A stretch of DNA of 64,000 nucleotides, taken from contig DAHUYW010000008.1 of the NCBI GenBank assembly GCA_027306915.1, positions 69,728 to 133,727 of the forward strand, in the 5' to 3' direction. The translations under genes were made by a program, and so were the position numbers. Shown here one piece after another: positions 1-8,576 of the stretch (position 1 is its first letter; each line of letters begins with the position of its first letter). The notes under the pieces were generated by a model. The model saw only the letters and a list, made by a program, of their open reading frames with translations. It ran no database searches and was not told the origin of the DNA. The DNA is from Spirochaetales bacterium. GTDB taxonomy: Bacteria; Spirochaetota; Spirochaetia; DAHUYW01.

Positions 1-278
1 ACGACGAGGTTACCTATCCCTACATGCGCCTGTGGGTCCGCAAGGATTTGGGGATCGTGCTCAAGTCGGAAGACTACAGCCTGTCAAAGCGTCTGATGCG
101 GAGCGCCTACTATCCCAACTACGTGAAGGTCGGGGACCAGTACATCCCCTCGCGGATGCTCTTCATCGACGAGCTGGACAAGGGGAACAAGACTCAGCTT
201 ACGCTGCGGGACCCTTCTATTGCTGCGCTTCCCGACTACATCTTTACGAAAGCCTACCTTGAGCGAGTGAACAGGTAG
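1..278 (+). CDS. LolA-like outer-membrane lipoprotein-sorting protein, C-terminal fragment
   Basis: The frame is open from the window edge (in phase from base 3), so only the last 91 residues are present. The end shows the pattern of periplasmic LolA-like sorting proteins (COG2834 type): strand-rich repeats, a YIPSRMLFIDEL segment, TQLTLRD, and a closing PDYIFTKAYLERV. Such half-barrel proteins carry hydrophobic cargo through the periplasm. The gene is 27 bases ahead of a barrel gene on the same strand. In many bacteria this pair sits in an operon with an MMPL/RND exporter, which would lie left of the window. The family call rests on pattern recognition of a fragment. Confidence 0.6.
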   Translation, partial: DEVTYPYMRLWVRKDLGIVLKSEDYSLSKRLMRSAYYPNYVKVGDQYIPSRMLFIDELDKGNKTQLTLRDPSIAALPDYIFTKAYLERVNR

Positions 279-305
279 CACGCCGGTAAAAAAGGAGGCC
301 CTCAG

Positions 306-1862
306 GTGAAACGATCGCTCTTTCTCGCTTTTGGCGCGTTTCTTTCCCTCGCACTGCTTCCGGAAGCGCAAGCCCAGTCGGCACAAGGCAGCTCGACCGA
401 TCAGGCGGGAATTCCGAACAACCCCGACACGCTCTTCGGTCCATCGACACCTGCCTCCCCCGAACAGCAGACCACGCCGCCGCAGCAGCCGGCTCAGCCC
501 GAGGGAGGGATGATCCAGAATGTCCCGCAGAGCCAGGCCGAGGCAGCGTCGCCGGCGGTCACCGGGCTCCTCCAATCATCCAGCGTGCAGATCGGAGGCT
601 ATCTTTTCTCGGACTATACGGCTTTCGTTACCTGGGCGAACGCCTACCCTGATTTCTCCAACCTGCAGGCCGGCTCCACCAACCAGCTTATCCCGAACCT
701 CGAGGGTGATCTCTTCTTCGACGCGCGCCCCTACACCTATTTCCGGGTATTCGGGAAGTTCAGGGCGATCTACCCCTTCTCGAGCTCTCAGTCCGTTGCC
801 GAGACCCAGACCACTCCCCTCACCTCGCTCTATTTCCCGCAAAGCGCGACACCGGCGACCCCCAACATCTCAGTTTTTGAGCTCTATGCCGACGTGAATT
901 ACAGGGACAAGGTCTATTTCCGCGTCGGCCAACAGGTGATAAATTGGGGTGTCGGCTACTTCTTCAGTCCGGCTGACGTGATAAGCCTGAGCGCCATCAA
1001 TCCGCTCCAGCCGACTCTCGAGCGCCAAGGACCCGTAGCCTTGAAGATGAACGTCCCCTTCGCGGACGTCGACAACTTCTACTTGTACGTAATAGCCAAC
1101 CAGGCCTTCGCGCAGGGGGGCACCTTCTACCTGGACGATCTCGCGGTCGCGCCGAAGGTGGAGTTCGTGGTCGGGGACTATGAGATCGGGATCGGGGGCT
1201 ACTATCAGAAGAATCAACGCCCGAAAGCGATGGTGACCGCGACAGGCTCGCTCTTCGGCAAGATCGGGGTCTTCGGTGAAGGGGTCGTGAGCTACGGTGC
1301 GGATCGAGCCTTCGTTGAGCAGGGACTCACGACGATCGCCACCTCCCCGATTCCGCTTGTGGTTCCCTATCAGTCCTACGCCGATACGACCACCCCCTAC
1401 TTCAGCGGAACAATTGGCGGAAGCTACCTCCAGCCCGACTGGCACTTTTCGCTTTTTGCGCAGTACTACTACAATGGTCAGGGGTACTCAAGCGCCGCCC
1501 TCGAGCAGGGAGCGCTCGCGCTCTACGGCGCCCAGCAGCAGGCAATTCTCATGGGAATTCAGCCGCCCGGACCGCAGCTTTCGGTCTCCGACCTTATTCA
1601 ACCGGGCCGCCACTACCTCGCGGGGGCCATGAGCTGGACCGACATCCGCAGCTCGGGGGTGGATCTCGGGCTCTTCTACGAGGGCAACCTGAGCGACGGC
1701 TCGGGGGTGATAAGCCCGAGCGTGGCCTACACCCCTTTCCAATACTTTACCTTGAGCCTCGCCCCCTACATGAGCTACGGCGCCCAGCATACGGAGTTCG
1801 TCAGCCTCTTTGGATACCTGTCGCTTTCGCTGAAGCTGACTGTGGGCGAGGGGGCGTTCTAG
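306..1862 (+). CDS. Outer-membrane beta-barrel protein
   Basis: A 518-residue secreted protein. Residues 1-23 are a signal peptide ending AQA. Residues 25-92 are low-complexity (Pro/Gln/Ser/Thr). From about residue 94 the sequence alternates aromatic and polar residues as in barrel strands. A conserved-looking block RVGQQVINWG (206-215) followed by SPADV and NPLQP resembles the RxGxQ..xWG block of DUF1302-like barrels found with MMPL exporters and LolA-like proteins. The start is GTG at 306, chosen for the GGAGG about 8 bases upstream. It is probably cotranscribed with the LolA-like gene. The substrate is unknown; a porin-like exporter partner is an inference. Confidence 0.6.
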   Translation: MKRSLFLAFGAFLSLALLPEAQAQSAQGSSTDQAGIPNNPDTLFGPSTPASPEQQTTPPQQPAQPEGGMIQNVPQSQAEAASPAVTGLLQSSSVQIGGYLFSDYTAFVTWANAYPDFSNLQAGSTNQLIPNLEGDLFFDARPYTYFRVFGKFRAIYPFSSSQSVAETQTTPLTSLYFPQSATPATPNISVFELYADVNYRDKVYFRVGQQVINWGVGYFFSPADVISLSAINPLQPTLERQGPVALKMNVPFADVDNFYLYVIANQAFAQGGTFYLDDLAVAPKVEFVVGDYEIGIGGYYQKNQRPKAMVTATGSLFGKIGVFGEGVVSYGADRAFVEQGLTTIATSPIPLVVPYQSYADTTTPYFSGTIGGSYLQPDWHFSLFAQYYYNGQGYSSAALEQGALALYGAQQQAILMGIQPPGPQLSVSDLIQPGRHYLAGAMSWTDIRSSGVDLGLFYEGNLSDGSGVISPSVAYTPFQYFTLSLAPYMSYGAQHTEFVSLFGYLSLSLKLTVGEGAF

Positions 1863-1911
1863 CCTGCGGTAGATAGTTTTTGCCGCGCTCGCGGCGTGGT
1901 GTCCACGGCGT

Positions 1912-1932
1912 CTGCGGCGGCGCGCGCCGCAG
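1912..1932. terminator. Hairpin between convergent genes
   Basis: A perfect 8-bp GC stem (1912-1919 with 1925-1932, loop GCGCG) lies in the 83-base gap between the barrel gene and the convergent coiled-coil gene. No T-run follows on either strand, so it is at best a weak bidirectional stop or a block to read-through. Confidence 0.35.
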
Positions 1933-1945
1933 GCCGCCGCAGCAG

Positions 1946-4900
1946 TCATTTCGAGGGCGTCGACTTCGGGAGCAGCTCGAGGATGAGCTCGACCTCGCCG
2001 CGGCTCAGCTTCGTTGCCTGAGCGATCTGAGGCACCTTCCACCCCTGGTGGGCGAGCCGGGTAACCATGTCGCGAGTGGACATCGATGGGGCACCCTTGT
2101 CGGACTTCTTTCCCGACCCCTTGCTCTCTTCCTTCAGGAGCGAGCCGAGCAGCTTCACCTGCTCCTCGGCCTGGTGTCCAATCTCTTCGAGCCTGGTCTC
2201 GGTTCGGGCGAGCCACTCGCGCGCAGTCTGCATCTTTTCGATGCGTTCCTCGATGTCCTTGAGCATGCTTCCCAATGTGGCGAGCTGCGCCACTGCCAGA
2301 TCCGCGTCTTTCTTGTTCTTGGAGAGAAGATCGATCCGTTCGCCCACCTCGCCCAGGCGCGATGGAAGCGAAGAAAGCCCCTCTTCAATTGATCGAAGGC
2401 TCGTCTCGAGTCGCTCGAGGCTTTGGAAGTTCTTGTCGACCCCGTCGGTGGTTACATCGAGGATCTCTTTCTTGCCCTCAAGCCGTTCGTATTTCTCGAG
2501 CACCTCTTTTTCGAGCTCTTCGAGCCCTCTGATCTGCGCTTGAATCGTCTGAAGCTGGTCGTGGCTCGCGGTCACCTGGCCAAGGCGGCTGTCGACCGAC
2601 TGCGACATGGAGAGCAGCTTCTTGAAGTCACCCTCCATGACCTCGATGCGACGCTTCTCTGCAAGGAACTTTCCGAGCTTCGCGGAGACCTCGTCGCCCA
2701 TCTTCTTCGTCTTCAGGAAGCTCTTCTCGACCTCCCTGATCTCTTTTGCCTCCGCCTGGACTTTGGCGAGCTCTGCCTTGATCTCGTCGACGGCCCGAGA
2801 GAGCTCGGTTTTCAAAGTGTCGGCTCGCTCGAAGAGCTTCGTCTGCGCGGTGAACTCCTTTGTCCGCCTCTCGACGTCCTGAAGATTGGTCGAAAGGGTT
2901 CGATAGCTCTCTTCCACCTTCGCCGCAAGTCTCTTGGCGAGTGCATCGGTCTTCTCGATGCTCTCCTGCGCGAAGGCGCGGAAACCCTCGATCCGCCGGT
3001 CGGCCTCATCGCCGAGCGTCTTGGTCTTCGCGCCAAAGTCCGCGAGGAAAGCCACGGAGCTCTCCTCGGCCAAGGCGAGGGCCTGATCGGCGCGGTTTTT
3101 CACCTCGTCTTCCATCCGCGCAACCTCGGCCTCCGTTGCCTGGGTGCGCGCAAGCACGTCCTCCTGCCAGGCGACAACCTCGGACCGGGCGGCCGCGAGC
3201 ATGGCCGCAAAATCCTGCTTGGTCGCGCCCATCCGCTCGGCCAAGGCCTTGAGTTCCGATTCGATCTCCCGCCCGTACTCCTTGACCCGATCGTCGATCT
3301 GCTCGGCGTGCTCTGCGAACTCGCGCCGGAAGAGCGCCTGAGCGGCGTCCCGCGCTTCGACGAGCTCCTGCCGGATGCTCTCTTCGAAGCTGCGGGTGGA
3401 GGAATCGGAAAGATCCATCCGCTTCTTGATGCCCTCTTCGAAGCCCAAGGCTCGCTCCTCGAAGGCCTCGTAGGACTTGAGGACTCTATTCTGCTGCTCG
3501 GCAAGCTTCGCGGTAAGCTCTTCGGCATACTCACGCTCGAGCTGATCCCGCATCCGCACGCCCTCCGAGCTCAGCTCTGCGAGGCGGTCCTTCATGCCGA
3601 CCTGCCATTCGGCAAACCTGGCGTTGAGGTTCTCTTCACGAGATCGCAGGTCGGCGAAGAAGTCATCCTCGAAGACCTGAAGCTTCGCCGAAACGTTCTC
3701 GTAGGCCTTCGACTTCAGATCGGTAAGTCCCTTCTCGAGCTCTTCGACCGCCTGGTGAATCGAGGCGAGCTCGGCCTCGGCCCGCTTGCGCTCTTCGGCC
3801 CTCCGGTCGGCGAGCTGGCTGGTGAAGAGATCGAAGTCCCCCTGGATCTTGACCTTTATCTTCTCCATGACCTCGCGGAGATTTCGCTCCAGATCCTCAA
3901 CGTCGACATTGGCCTCTTCCATCTTCGTGAAGCGATAGGATACGTCGGACTCGTACTCGGCTACACGCGACTCGACATCGACCAGACGATTGTTCATGCG
4001 CTCTTCGAAATCGGTGATGTTGGACGCAAACCGCTCCATGACCGAATCGGCAAGGCTGTTGTTGCGCTTCTCGATCTCCTCGAGAGCGTTGGCAAAGCTT
4101 TGCTCCTTGTCGTCCACGGTTTCGATGAGCGAGTCCAGCCGGTCGTGGACCTCCTCGAGGAATGACGCAAGCTCGCGCTCCTGATCGCTCTTTGATTTGT
4201 CCGTCTGCGCGACGTAGGAGTCCATCCGCTCCCCAACCTCGCGTGTGAAGCGCTCGTACTTCGCGTCGAACTCCGTTTCCTTGTCGTCGGAGAACTTCTG
4301 GATCTCGGCCTGCCAGACCGCGAGCCTCGAGCGAGTCTCGCCGAACATCTGCAAGATCTCCTTGCGGGAGGTTTCGAGAACGGCCTTGGTCTCGCCGAGC
4401 GCCGCGGAAAGCTGCTTTTGCACCTCGCGAGCCCGCCCCTCGATGTGACTTTGCAGCTGAACAAAGACGTCGTCCTCGAGGTTCTTCGCGCGCTCGGAGA
4501 CATCGCGAAGGTTTTCCTGATAGGTCTGCTCGATCGCCCCGACTCGCTCCTGGAAGGCCTCCAGCTTTTCCGCGAGCGTTTGCTCGGTCGCCTCGACCTC
4601 TTGGGAAAGCTGCTTTTGAAGCATCGTGATGCGGTCGGTCAGGTCCTCGCCGCTCTTTCCGGTCTTCTCGAGCAGGACGTTGAGGTTGGTTTCAAACTGC
4701 TTGCGCAGCTCGATGCTTGTGTCCTTTGCGTTCTGGAGAACCCCTTGGAAGGCGGTCTGCAGGCTCTTGACTGTCTGTGCCTCCAGAGCATCTCTCCTTC
4801 CCTCGAGGGTCGTGAGATAGGTCGCGAAGCCCTTCACGGACTTCTCCGCCTCACCGATCTGCCGCTCGATGATCTCGAGGTCGTCCTTCGTCGCCTTGAT

Positions 4901-5416
4901 GACTCGGGCGGAGACCTCCTTCATCTCCTTCTCGTTGATGCGGGCAAACTCGTCCTTGAGCTCTGGCAGGCTCTTCTCAATAGCAGTCATCCGGGCTCCG
5001 GCCTCCTTCAGGTGCCGGCCGACCATGTCGACGAATTCCGACTCCTGATGGAGGCGCTTCAAGTTTTCCTCGACCCGGGCGGTCATCGTGACCAGCTCGC
5101 TTAAGGCCTTGTCGTACTCGGTGATCCTAGCCTGGATCTTGTCGAAGCCCGCCGTCTTTCCCTTCAGCCCATCCTCGATCGAAGTTATCCGCTTAAGGAT
5201 TTCCTTGGCCGATTTTTGATGAACATCCAGCTCAATGGAAAGGTTTTTCAGCTCGGTTGTCTTGTTGTCGACGAACCCGGATAGCTCGCCCTTGATCTTG
5301 TCGGAGTAGCGCTTGACCTTGTCGAGCGAGCGGTTGCTGCGATCGAGCTGGCGATAGATGATCAGAACAACAATCACTATCAGCAAGGTGATGATGTTGC
5401 CAATCGTTAGAATCAT
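1946..5416 (-). CDS. SpiroCoCo-type tethered giant coiled-coil protein with C-terminal HTH
   Basis: 1156 residues. One hydrophobic membrane segment (about 3-20) is followed by nearly 1000 residues of heptad-rich Glu/Lys/Arg/Leu/Ala sequence, clearly coiled coil, then a charged Gly/Lys linker. The tail (about 1112-1150) looks like a helix-turn-helix: TRDMVTRLAHQGWKVPQIAQ, then LSRGEVELILELLP. Coiled-coil proteins of this form are a spirochaete-specific family (SpiroCoCo). The function is unknown; a cell-envelope or cytoskeletal scaffold is usually supposed. It is the last gene of the minus-strand envelope block, 68 bases after the HAD gene. A TATAAT at 5470-5475 could give it its own promoter, but no good -35 accompanies it. 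Confidence 0.75.
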   Translation of the reverse strand: MILTIGNIITLLIVIVVLIIYRQLDRSNRSLDKVKRYSDKIKGELSGFVDNKTTELKNLSIELDVHQKSAKEILKRITSIEDGLKGKTAGFDKIQARITEYDKALSELVTMTARVEENLKRLHQESEFVDMVGRHLKEAGARMTAIEKSLPELKDEFARINEKEMKEVSARVIKATKDDLEIIERQIGEAEKSVKGFATYLTTLEGRRDALEAQTVKSLQTAFQGVLQNAKDTSIELRKQFETNLNVLLEKTGKSGEDLTDRITMLQKQLSQEVEATEQTLAEKLEAFQERVGAIEQTYQENLRDVSERAKNLEDDVFVQLQSHIEGRAREVQKQLSAALGETKAVLETSRKEILQMFGETRSRLAVWQAEIQKFSDDKETEFDAKYERFTREVGERMDSYVAQTDKSKSDQERELASFLEEVHDRLDSLIETVDDKEQSFANALEEIEKRNNSLADSVMERFASNITDFEERMNNRLVDVESRVAEYESDVSYRFTKMEEANVDVEDLERNLREVMEKIKVKIQGDFDLFTSQLADRRAEERKRAEAELASIHQAVEELEKGLTDLKSKAYENVSAKLQVFEDDFFADLRSREENLNARFAEWQVGMKDRLAELSSEGVRMRDQLEREYAEELTAKLAEQQNRVLKSYEAFEERALGFEEGIKKRMDLSDSSTRSFEESIRQELVEARDAAQALFRREFAEHAEQIDDRVKEYGREIESELKALAERMGATKQDFAAMLAAARSEVVAWQEDVLARTQATEAEVARMEDEVKNRADQALALAEESSVAFLADFGAKTKTLGDEADRRIEGFRAFAQESIEKTDALAKRLAAKVEESYRTLSTNLQDVERRTKEFTAQTKLFERADTLKTELSRAVDEIKAELAKVQAEAKEIREVEKSFLKTKKMGDEVSAKLGKFLAEKRRIEVMEGDFKKLLSMSQSVDSRLGQVTASHDQLQTIQAQIRGLEELEKEVLEKYERLEGKKEILDVTTDGVDKNFQSLERLETSLRSIEEGLSSLPSRLGEVGERIDLLSKNKKDADLAVAQLATLGSMLKDIEERIEKMQTAREWLARTETRLEEIGHQAEEQVKLLGSLLKEESKGSGKKSDKGAPSMSTRDMVTRLAHQGWKVPQIAQATKLSRGEVELILELLPKSTPSK

Positions 5417-5484
5417 CAGTTTTTACTCCCAGTTTTTGCGAGGCTCCCCGCGACCACGCTCCGCCAACTATTATACGGGGTTTT

Positions 5485-6150
5485 TCAGAAATGCTCCACA
5501 TAGTTGAGGAGCGACCTTCTGAACTGGGCGTAGCTTGCGAAGGTCAGGTCCGCGCGGGAGCCGGGAGCCTCCCTGCGGGACAGGTGTGCGGTCTTCATGC
5601 CGACCTCGGAGGCGCCCACGACATCGTAGCGGTAGTTGTTGCCGACGTACATGATTCTCTCGGGCGGGAGGCGAAGTCGGTCGGCGAGCGCAAGGAAGGG
5701 CTCGGGATTGGGCTTGAGGTAGCCGATCTCTTCGCAGGTAAAGGCGCAGTCCCAGAGCCCCGCGAGCTTCAGGTAGCGGAGCTTCCTCTCCACGGGGAGA
5801 TCCGAGAGAACCGCGAGCCTGAAGCCTTCGCCCTTGAGCTCCTCGAGAAGCCCGCGGAGGGAGGGATAGACGGTAATCTTTCGAAAGAGGCCTTCCCAGG
5901 TTCCGTAGATATGGCGATCGATGAGCGCAGCCGCGCGGGCGGCGGGTATCCTCAGCTCCTCGGCCAGAAGCTCGGCTTGCAGCGCGTAGAAGTCCTCGAT
6001 TGGTCGGATCGTGCGGATTCTTCTTCGAACCTTTCCGAAATGACGTACCAGCCTTGTGTGGAGGATAAAGAAGGGAATGGAGCGGAGGTACATCTGATAG
6101 TCCGGGTACAGCGTACCGTCCGCATCGAAGGCTATTGCTTCAATCGCCAT
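5485..6150 (-). CDS. HAD-superfamily hydrolase
   Basis: 221 residues from the ATG at 6150. Motif I is FDADGTLYPD (nucleophile Asp9, acid/base Asp11). Motif II is VLSDLP, motif III the Lys of GYLKPNP, and motif IV is VGNNYRYDVVGA, where the usual GD(D/x) is GNN but a downstream Asp remains. It is probably a cytosolic small-molecule phosphatase such as a phosphoglycolate- or nucleotidase-like enzyme; the substrate cannot be told. An alternative ATG at 6165 adds five residues. Neither start has a strong Shine-Dalgarno sequence; the shorter form places motif I at the usual distance from the N terminus. Confidence 0.8.
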   Translation of the reverse strand: MAIEAIAFDADGTLYPDYQMYLRSIPFFILHTRLVRHFGKVRRRIRTIRPIEDFYALQAELLAEELRIPAARAAALIDRHIYGTWEGLFRKITVYPSLRGLLEELKGEGFRLAVLSDLPVERKLRYLKLAGLWDCAFTCEEIGYLKPNPEPFLALADRLRLPPERIMYVGNNYRYDVVGASEVGMKTAHLSRREAPGSRADLTFASYAQFRRSLLNYVEHF

Positions 6151-6270
6151 GCCAGCAGATCGCATTTCTCACCATTTGCGGCGTCGGCCCTTCCTGCTAC
6201 GGGGCCTGAGCTCGGGCAGGATCCGAATCTGCCGCAGCTGACCGCCAAGATCCGGAGTGTCGTTGCCGCC

Positions 6271-7413
6271 CTACCTCGCCGTTGTGGCCTGAATAATGTA
6301 CTTCAGACTCCCCCGTGTCGGCGAAGTACCGTCGCGGACCGGGGAAAACTTCCACTTCCCCATCCACCCCAGGAGGAGATTGTCGACAACAGTATTACCC
6401 GAGGAGCCAATGAGTTGCAAGGGAGTGACGTAGCCGCTCGGCGACACGTCGAACTTGACCCAGACGACCGCGCGAGGCGGAAGATATCTCGAATACTTGC
6501 TAAGATCGAGCGGGGGCGGTTCGCTCTCGGGGAGCCGACCACCGCTGGTGGCCCACTCTATGGGAAAACCGCCATCGCCGCTTGCTCCCGGCGCCGAGAG
6601 AAGGCCCGCCTGTCCTCCGGTCGAGGCCCCCTCCCCGGAGCCGCCTCCTGTGGATTGCGGGCCACTACCGCCCCCGCCTGCGTATCCGGCGCTCTGTTGG
6701 CCAAGCGCGAAGGCAAGGATCGCCTGGTCGAAGACGTTCGGTTGCGCCTTGCCTCCGACCTCCCCGCCGCCAGTTGCAGCTGCGCGCCCGCCCGCGGTGC
6801 TGGTGCCGGACGCGGCGGGGATTCCGCCGTTCGCGACGCCTCCGGAGGGAAGGGTGCCGCCGGGTGACGCAACGGAGTCCTCCCTCGGGCCGGCGCTCTT
6901 CGGAATCGGCTGCGCAGAGGCCACAGGCGCGCTGCCGGAGGCTGCGGAGGAGATAGGCTGTGTCTGCGGGACCGCAGGCGGTGGCGCTGCGGGATTCGCA
7001 GCCCGGGATCCGTAAGTAACCCGGTTAGCCTCGAGGGCACCGCTGCTTGCGGCAACGACGTCCCCGGAGAGATCGATTCCGGCCGGAAGGGCGAAGGGGT
7101 TCGCCGGAACGCTCTGCGCCTGGCCTGAGGAGGCGACCATCGACCCGCCGGAGGTTGCGCTCGATTCGGTGGAAGGGTTGCCAGCGGACGAACCGGAGAG
7201 CGATGCCCCTTCCCCGTGCGAGGCGGACATCACCTGCGGGTTTCCTTCAAGCTCGACCGAGATAGCGGTCCCACCCGCTTCGGCGCTCGGTCCTCCCGTC
7301 GGCGGCCGTAAACCGAGCATCGCGAGGAAAAGCACCAGGTAGAACCCGACAGCGACGATGATCGCGGTCCGAAGGCGTATGCGGTCCTCCTGGGTCATGC
7401 CGAAGGCGGTCAT
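6271..7413 (-). CDS. TonB-like energy transducer
   Basis: 380 residues. A short cytosolic N terminus is followed by one membrane helix (IIVAVGFYLVLFLAMLGL), then about 250 residues of Gly/Ser/Ala/Pro-rich, presumably extended periplasmic sequence. The C-terminal domain (last 75 residues: VVWVKFDVSPSGYVTPLQL ... WKFSPV) has the TonB/TolA-C fold pattern. The start at 7413 begins one base after the exbD stop and has GGAGG 8 bases upstream; an ORF extending to 7503 would overlap exbD and is rejected. It should couple the proton-driven ExbB/ExbD motor to an outer-membrane partner. The spacer is unusually rich in Gly/Ser instead of the Pro-Lys/Pro-Glu repeats of enteric TonB. Confidence 0.75.
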   Translation of the reverse strand: MTAFGMTQEDRIRLRTAIIVAVGFYLVLFLAMLGLRPPTGGPSAEAGGTAISVELEGNPQVMSASHGEGASLSGSSAGNPSTESSATSGGSMVASSGQAQSVPANPFALPAGIDLSGDVVAASSGALEANRVTYGSRAANPAAPPPAVPQTQPISSAASGSAPVASAQPIPKSAGPREDSVASPGGTLPSGGVANGGIPAASGTSTAGGRAAATGGGEVGGKAQPNVFDQAILAFALGQQSAGYAGGGGSGPQSTGGGSGEGASTGGQAGLLSAPGASGDGGFPIEWATSGGRLPESEPPPLDLSKYSRYLPPRAVVWVKFDVSPSGYVTPLQLIGSSGNTVVDNLLLGWMGKWKFSPVRDGTSPTRGSLKYIIQATTAR

Positions 7414-7414
7414 C

Positions 7415-7861
7415 CTATCGACCGCCTCCGCCGTCGTTCGACCCCTGAGGAAGCACCCCCGCGGGACGAAGCTTGAGGCTGACATTCTTGAAGGCGTTGG
7501 CACGCAGCACGTCGAGGACCTGGATCATGAGGTTGTAGGAGATGCTCTGATCGCCCTCGAGGACGATTGAACCGATGGACCTGCGTTCGGCCGGGCTGAT
7601 GGCCGCGAGCGCCCCGTTAAGACCCGCGATGTTGTACCGCGTGCGGTTGAGATAGATGGCATCCGGCCCTTCAACGGTCACGACCAGCTTGCTCATCTCG
7701 ACCGGGGATGCGGTGGTCGACTGAGGCAGCTTCAGCTGAATGGCCGGTGTGACGATGAAGGTGCTTGTCACCATATAGAAGATGACGATCGTGAACACGA
7801 TGTCGACCATCGGGACCAGGTTTACCATCGAAATCGGCTGCGGCCTTTGACGAAACTGCAT
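7415..7861 (-). CDS. exbD: ExbD/TolR biopolymer transport protein
   Basis: 148 residues. A single membrane helix (about 13-35) carries the proton-pathway aspartate Asp20 in NLVPMVDIVFTIVIFYMV, the expected family motif. A periplasmic ExbD domain (EGPDAIYLNRTRY ... VSLKLRP) and a Gly-rich tail follow. It forms the rotor dimer inside the ExbB ring. The ATG directly abuts the exbB stop codon and the stop is one base before the tonB-like start, so the three are surely cotranslated. Confidence 0.9.
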   Translation of the reverse strand: MQFRQRPQPISMVNLVPMVDIVFTIVIFYMVTSTFIVTPAIQLKLPQSTTASPVEMSKLVVTVEGPDAIYLNRTRYNIAGLNGALAAISPAERRSIGSIVLEGDQSISYNLMIQVLDVLRANAFKNVSLKLRPAGVLPQGSNDGGGGR

Positions 7862-8485
7862 CTATTCGCTCTCCCTGACCAGGTCCTTGCGCACCAGGAG
7901 CAGCACCATGTCGCTCACCTTGTTTTCGAGACGAATGATGATGTGGTTGACCTTCGAGACGAGGTAGTTGTACAGCGCGATGGCGGGTATGGCGACCGTG
8001 ATTCCGGCAGCGGTGTTGAGCAGAGCGAGCGCGATCCCTTGGGCAAGCGCGCTCGGATCATTCCCGGGTCCGCCGCCCAGCACCCCAAAGGCCCGTATCA
8101 TTCCGATGACCGTCCCGAGAAGGCCAAGAAGAGGCGAGATGTTGGCGATGGTTCCGAGCATCGAGAGAAAGCGTTCGAGACGGGGAATCTCCAGATTCGC
8201 GCCGGCGACGATGGCCTCTTTCATGGTCTGCTCCGAATACTGGCGGTGATCGATCCCAATACGCATCAGGTTGGTGATGGGCGCGGGGTTGCTCTCGCAG
8301 ATGCTGATTGCCTCATCGAAGTGGCCCTTTTCCAGGGTTGCCTTCAGCCGGTTTATCATCTTCTCCTCGTCGATCTGAATCTTGCGGAAAAAGATGACCC
8401 GCTCGATGATGATGATGGTCGCGATCAGGGCGAGAAGCATGATGATCACCATAATCAGACCGCCCTTCTGAATTAAAAACAGCAT
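7862..8485 (-). CDS. exbB: MotA/TolQ/ExbB proton channel family protein
   Basis: 207 residues with three membrane helices: N-terminal (about 9-27), then a pair at about 110-135 and 148-175. The signature ISPLLGLLGTVIGMIRAF and the small-residue helix ALLNTAAGITVAIPAIALYN are those of the ExbB/TolQ/MotA pore. It makes the stator-like ring that passes protons with ExbD. It sits 91 bases after the barrel gene and starts the ExbB-ExbD-TonB triad. Confidence 0.9.
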   Translation of the reverse strand: MLFLIQKGGLIMVIIMLLALIATIIIIERVIFFRKIQIDEEKMINRLKATLEKGHFDEAISICESNPAPITNLMRIGIDHRQYSEQTMKEAIVAGANLEIPRLERFLSMLGTIANISPLLGLLGTVIGMIRAFGVLGGGPGNDPSALAQGIALALLNTAAGITVAIPAIALYNYLVSKVNHIIIRLENKVSDMVLLLVRKDLVRESE

Positions 8486-8576
8486 AGACTCTCCTTACTC
8501 AATAATAACCCCAAACCGTCCGCGGAACGAGGCATGCGCGACCATGCAGCTCGCCACACCCGGAATCGGAGGCTGC

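Noticed and set aside
2423..4165. 580-codon open frame antisense to the coiled-coil gene, and similar long ones at 15783-17405 and 46864-48537
   Set aside because: Compositional shadows of ptsI, rpoB and the coiled-coil gene; Leu/Asp/Arg-biased products without family features or ribosome sites.
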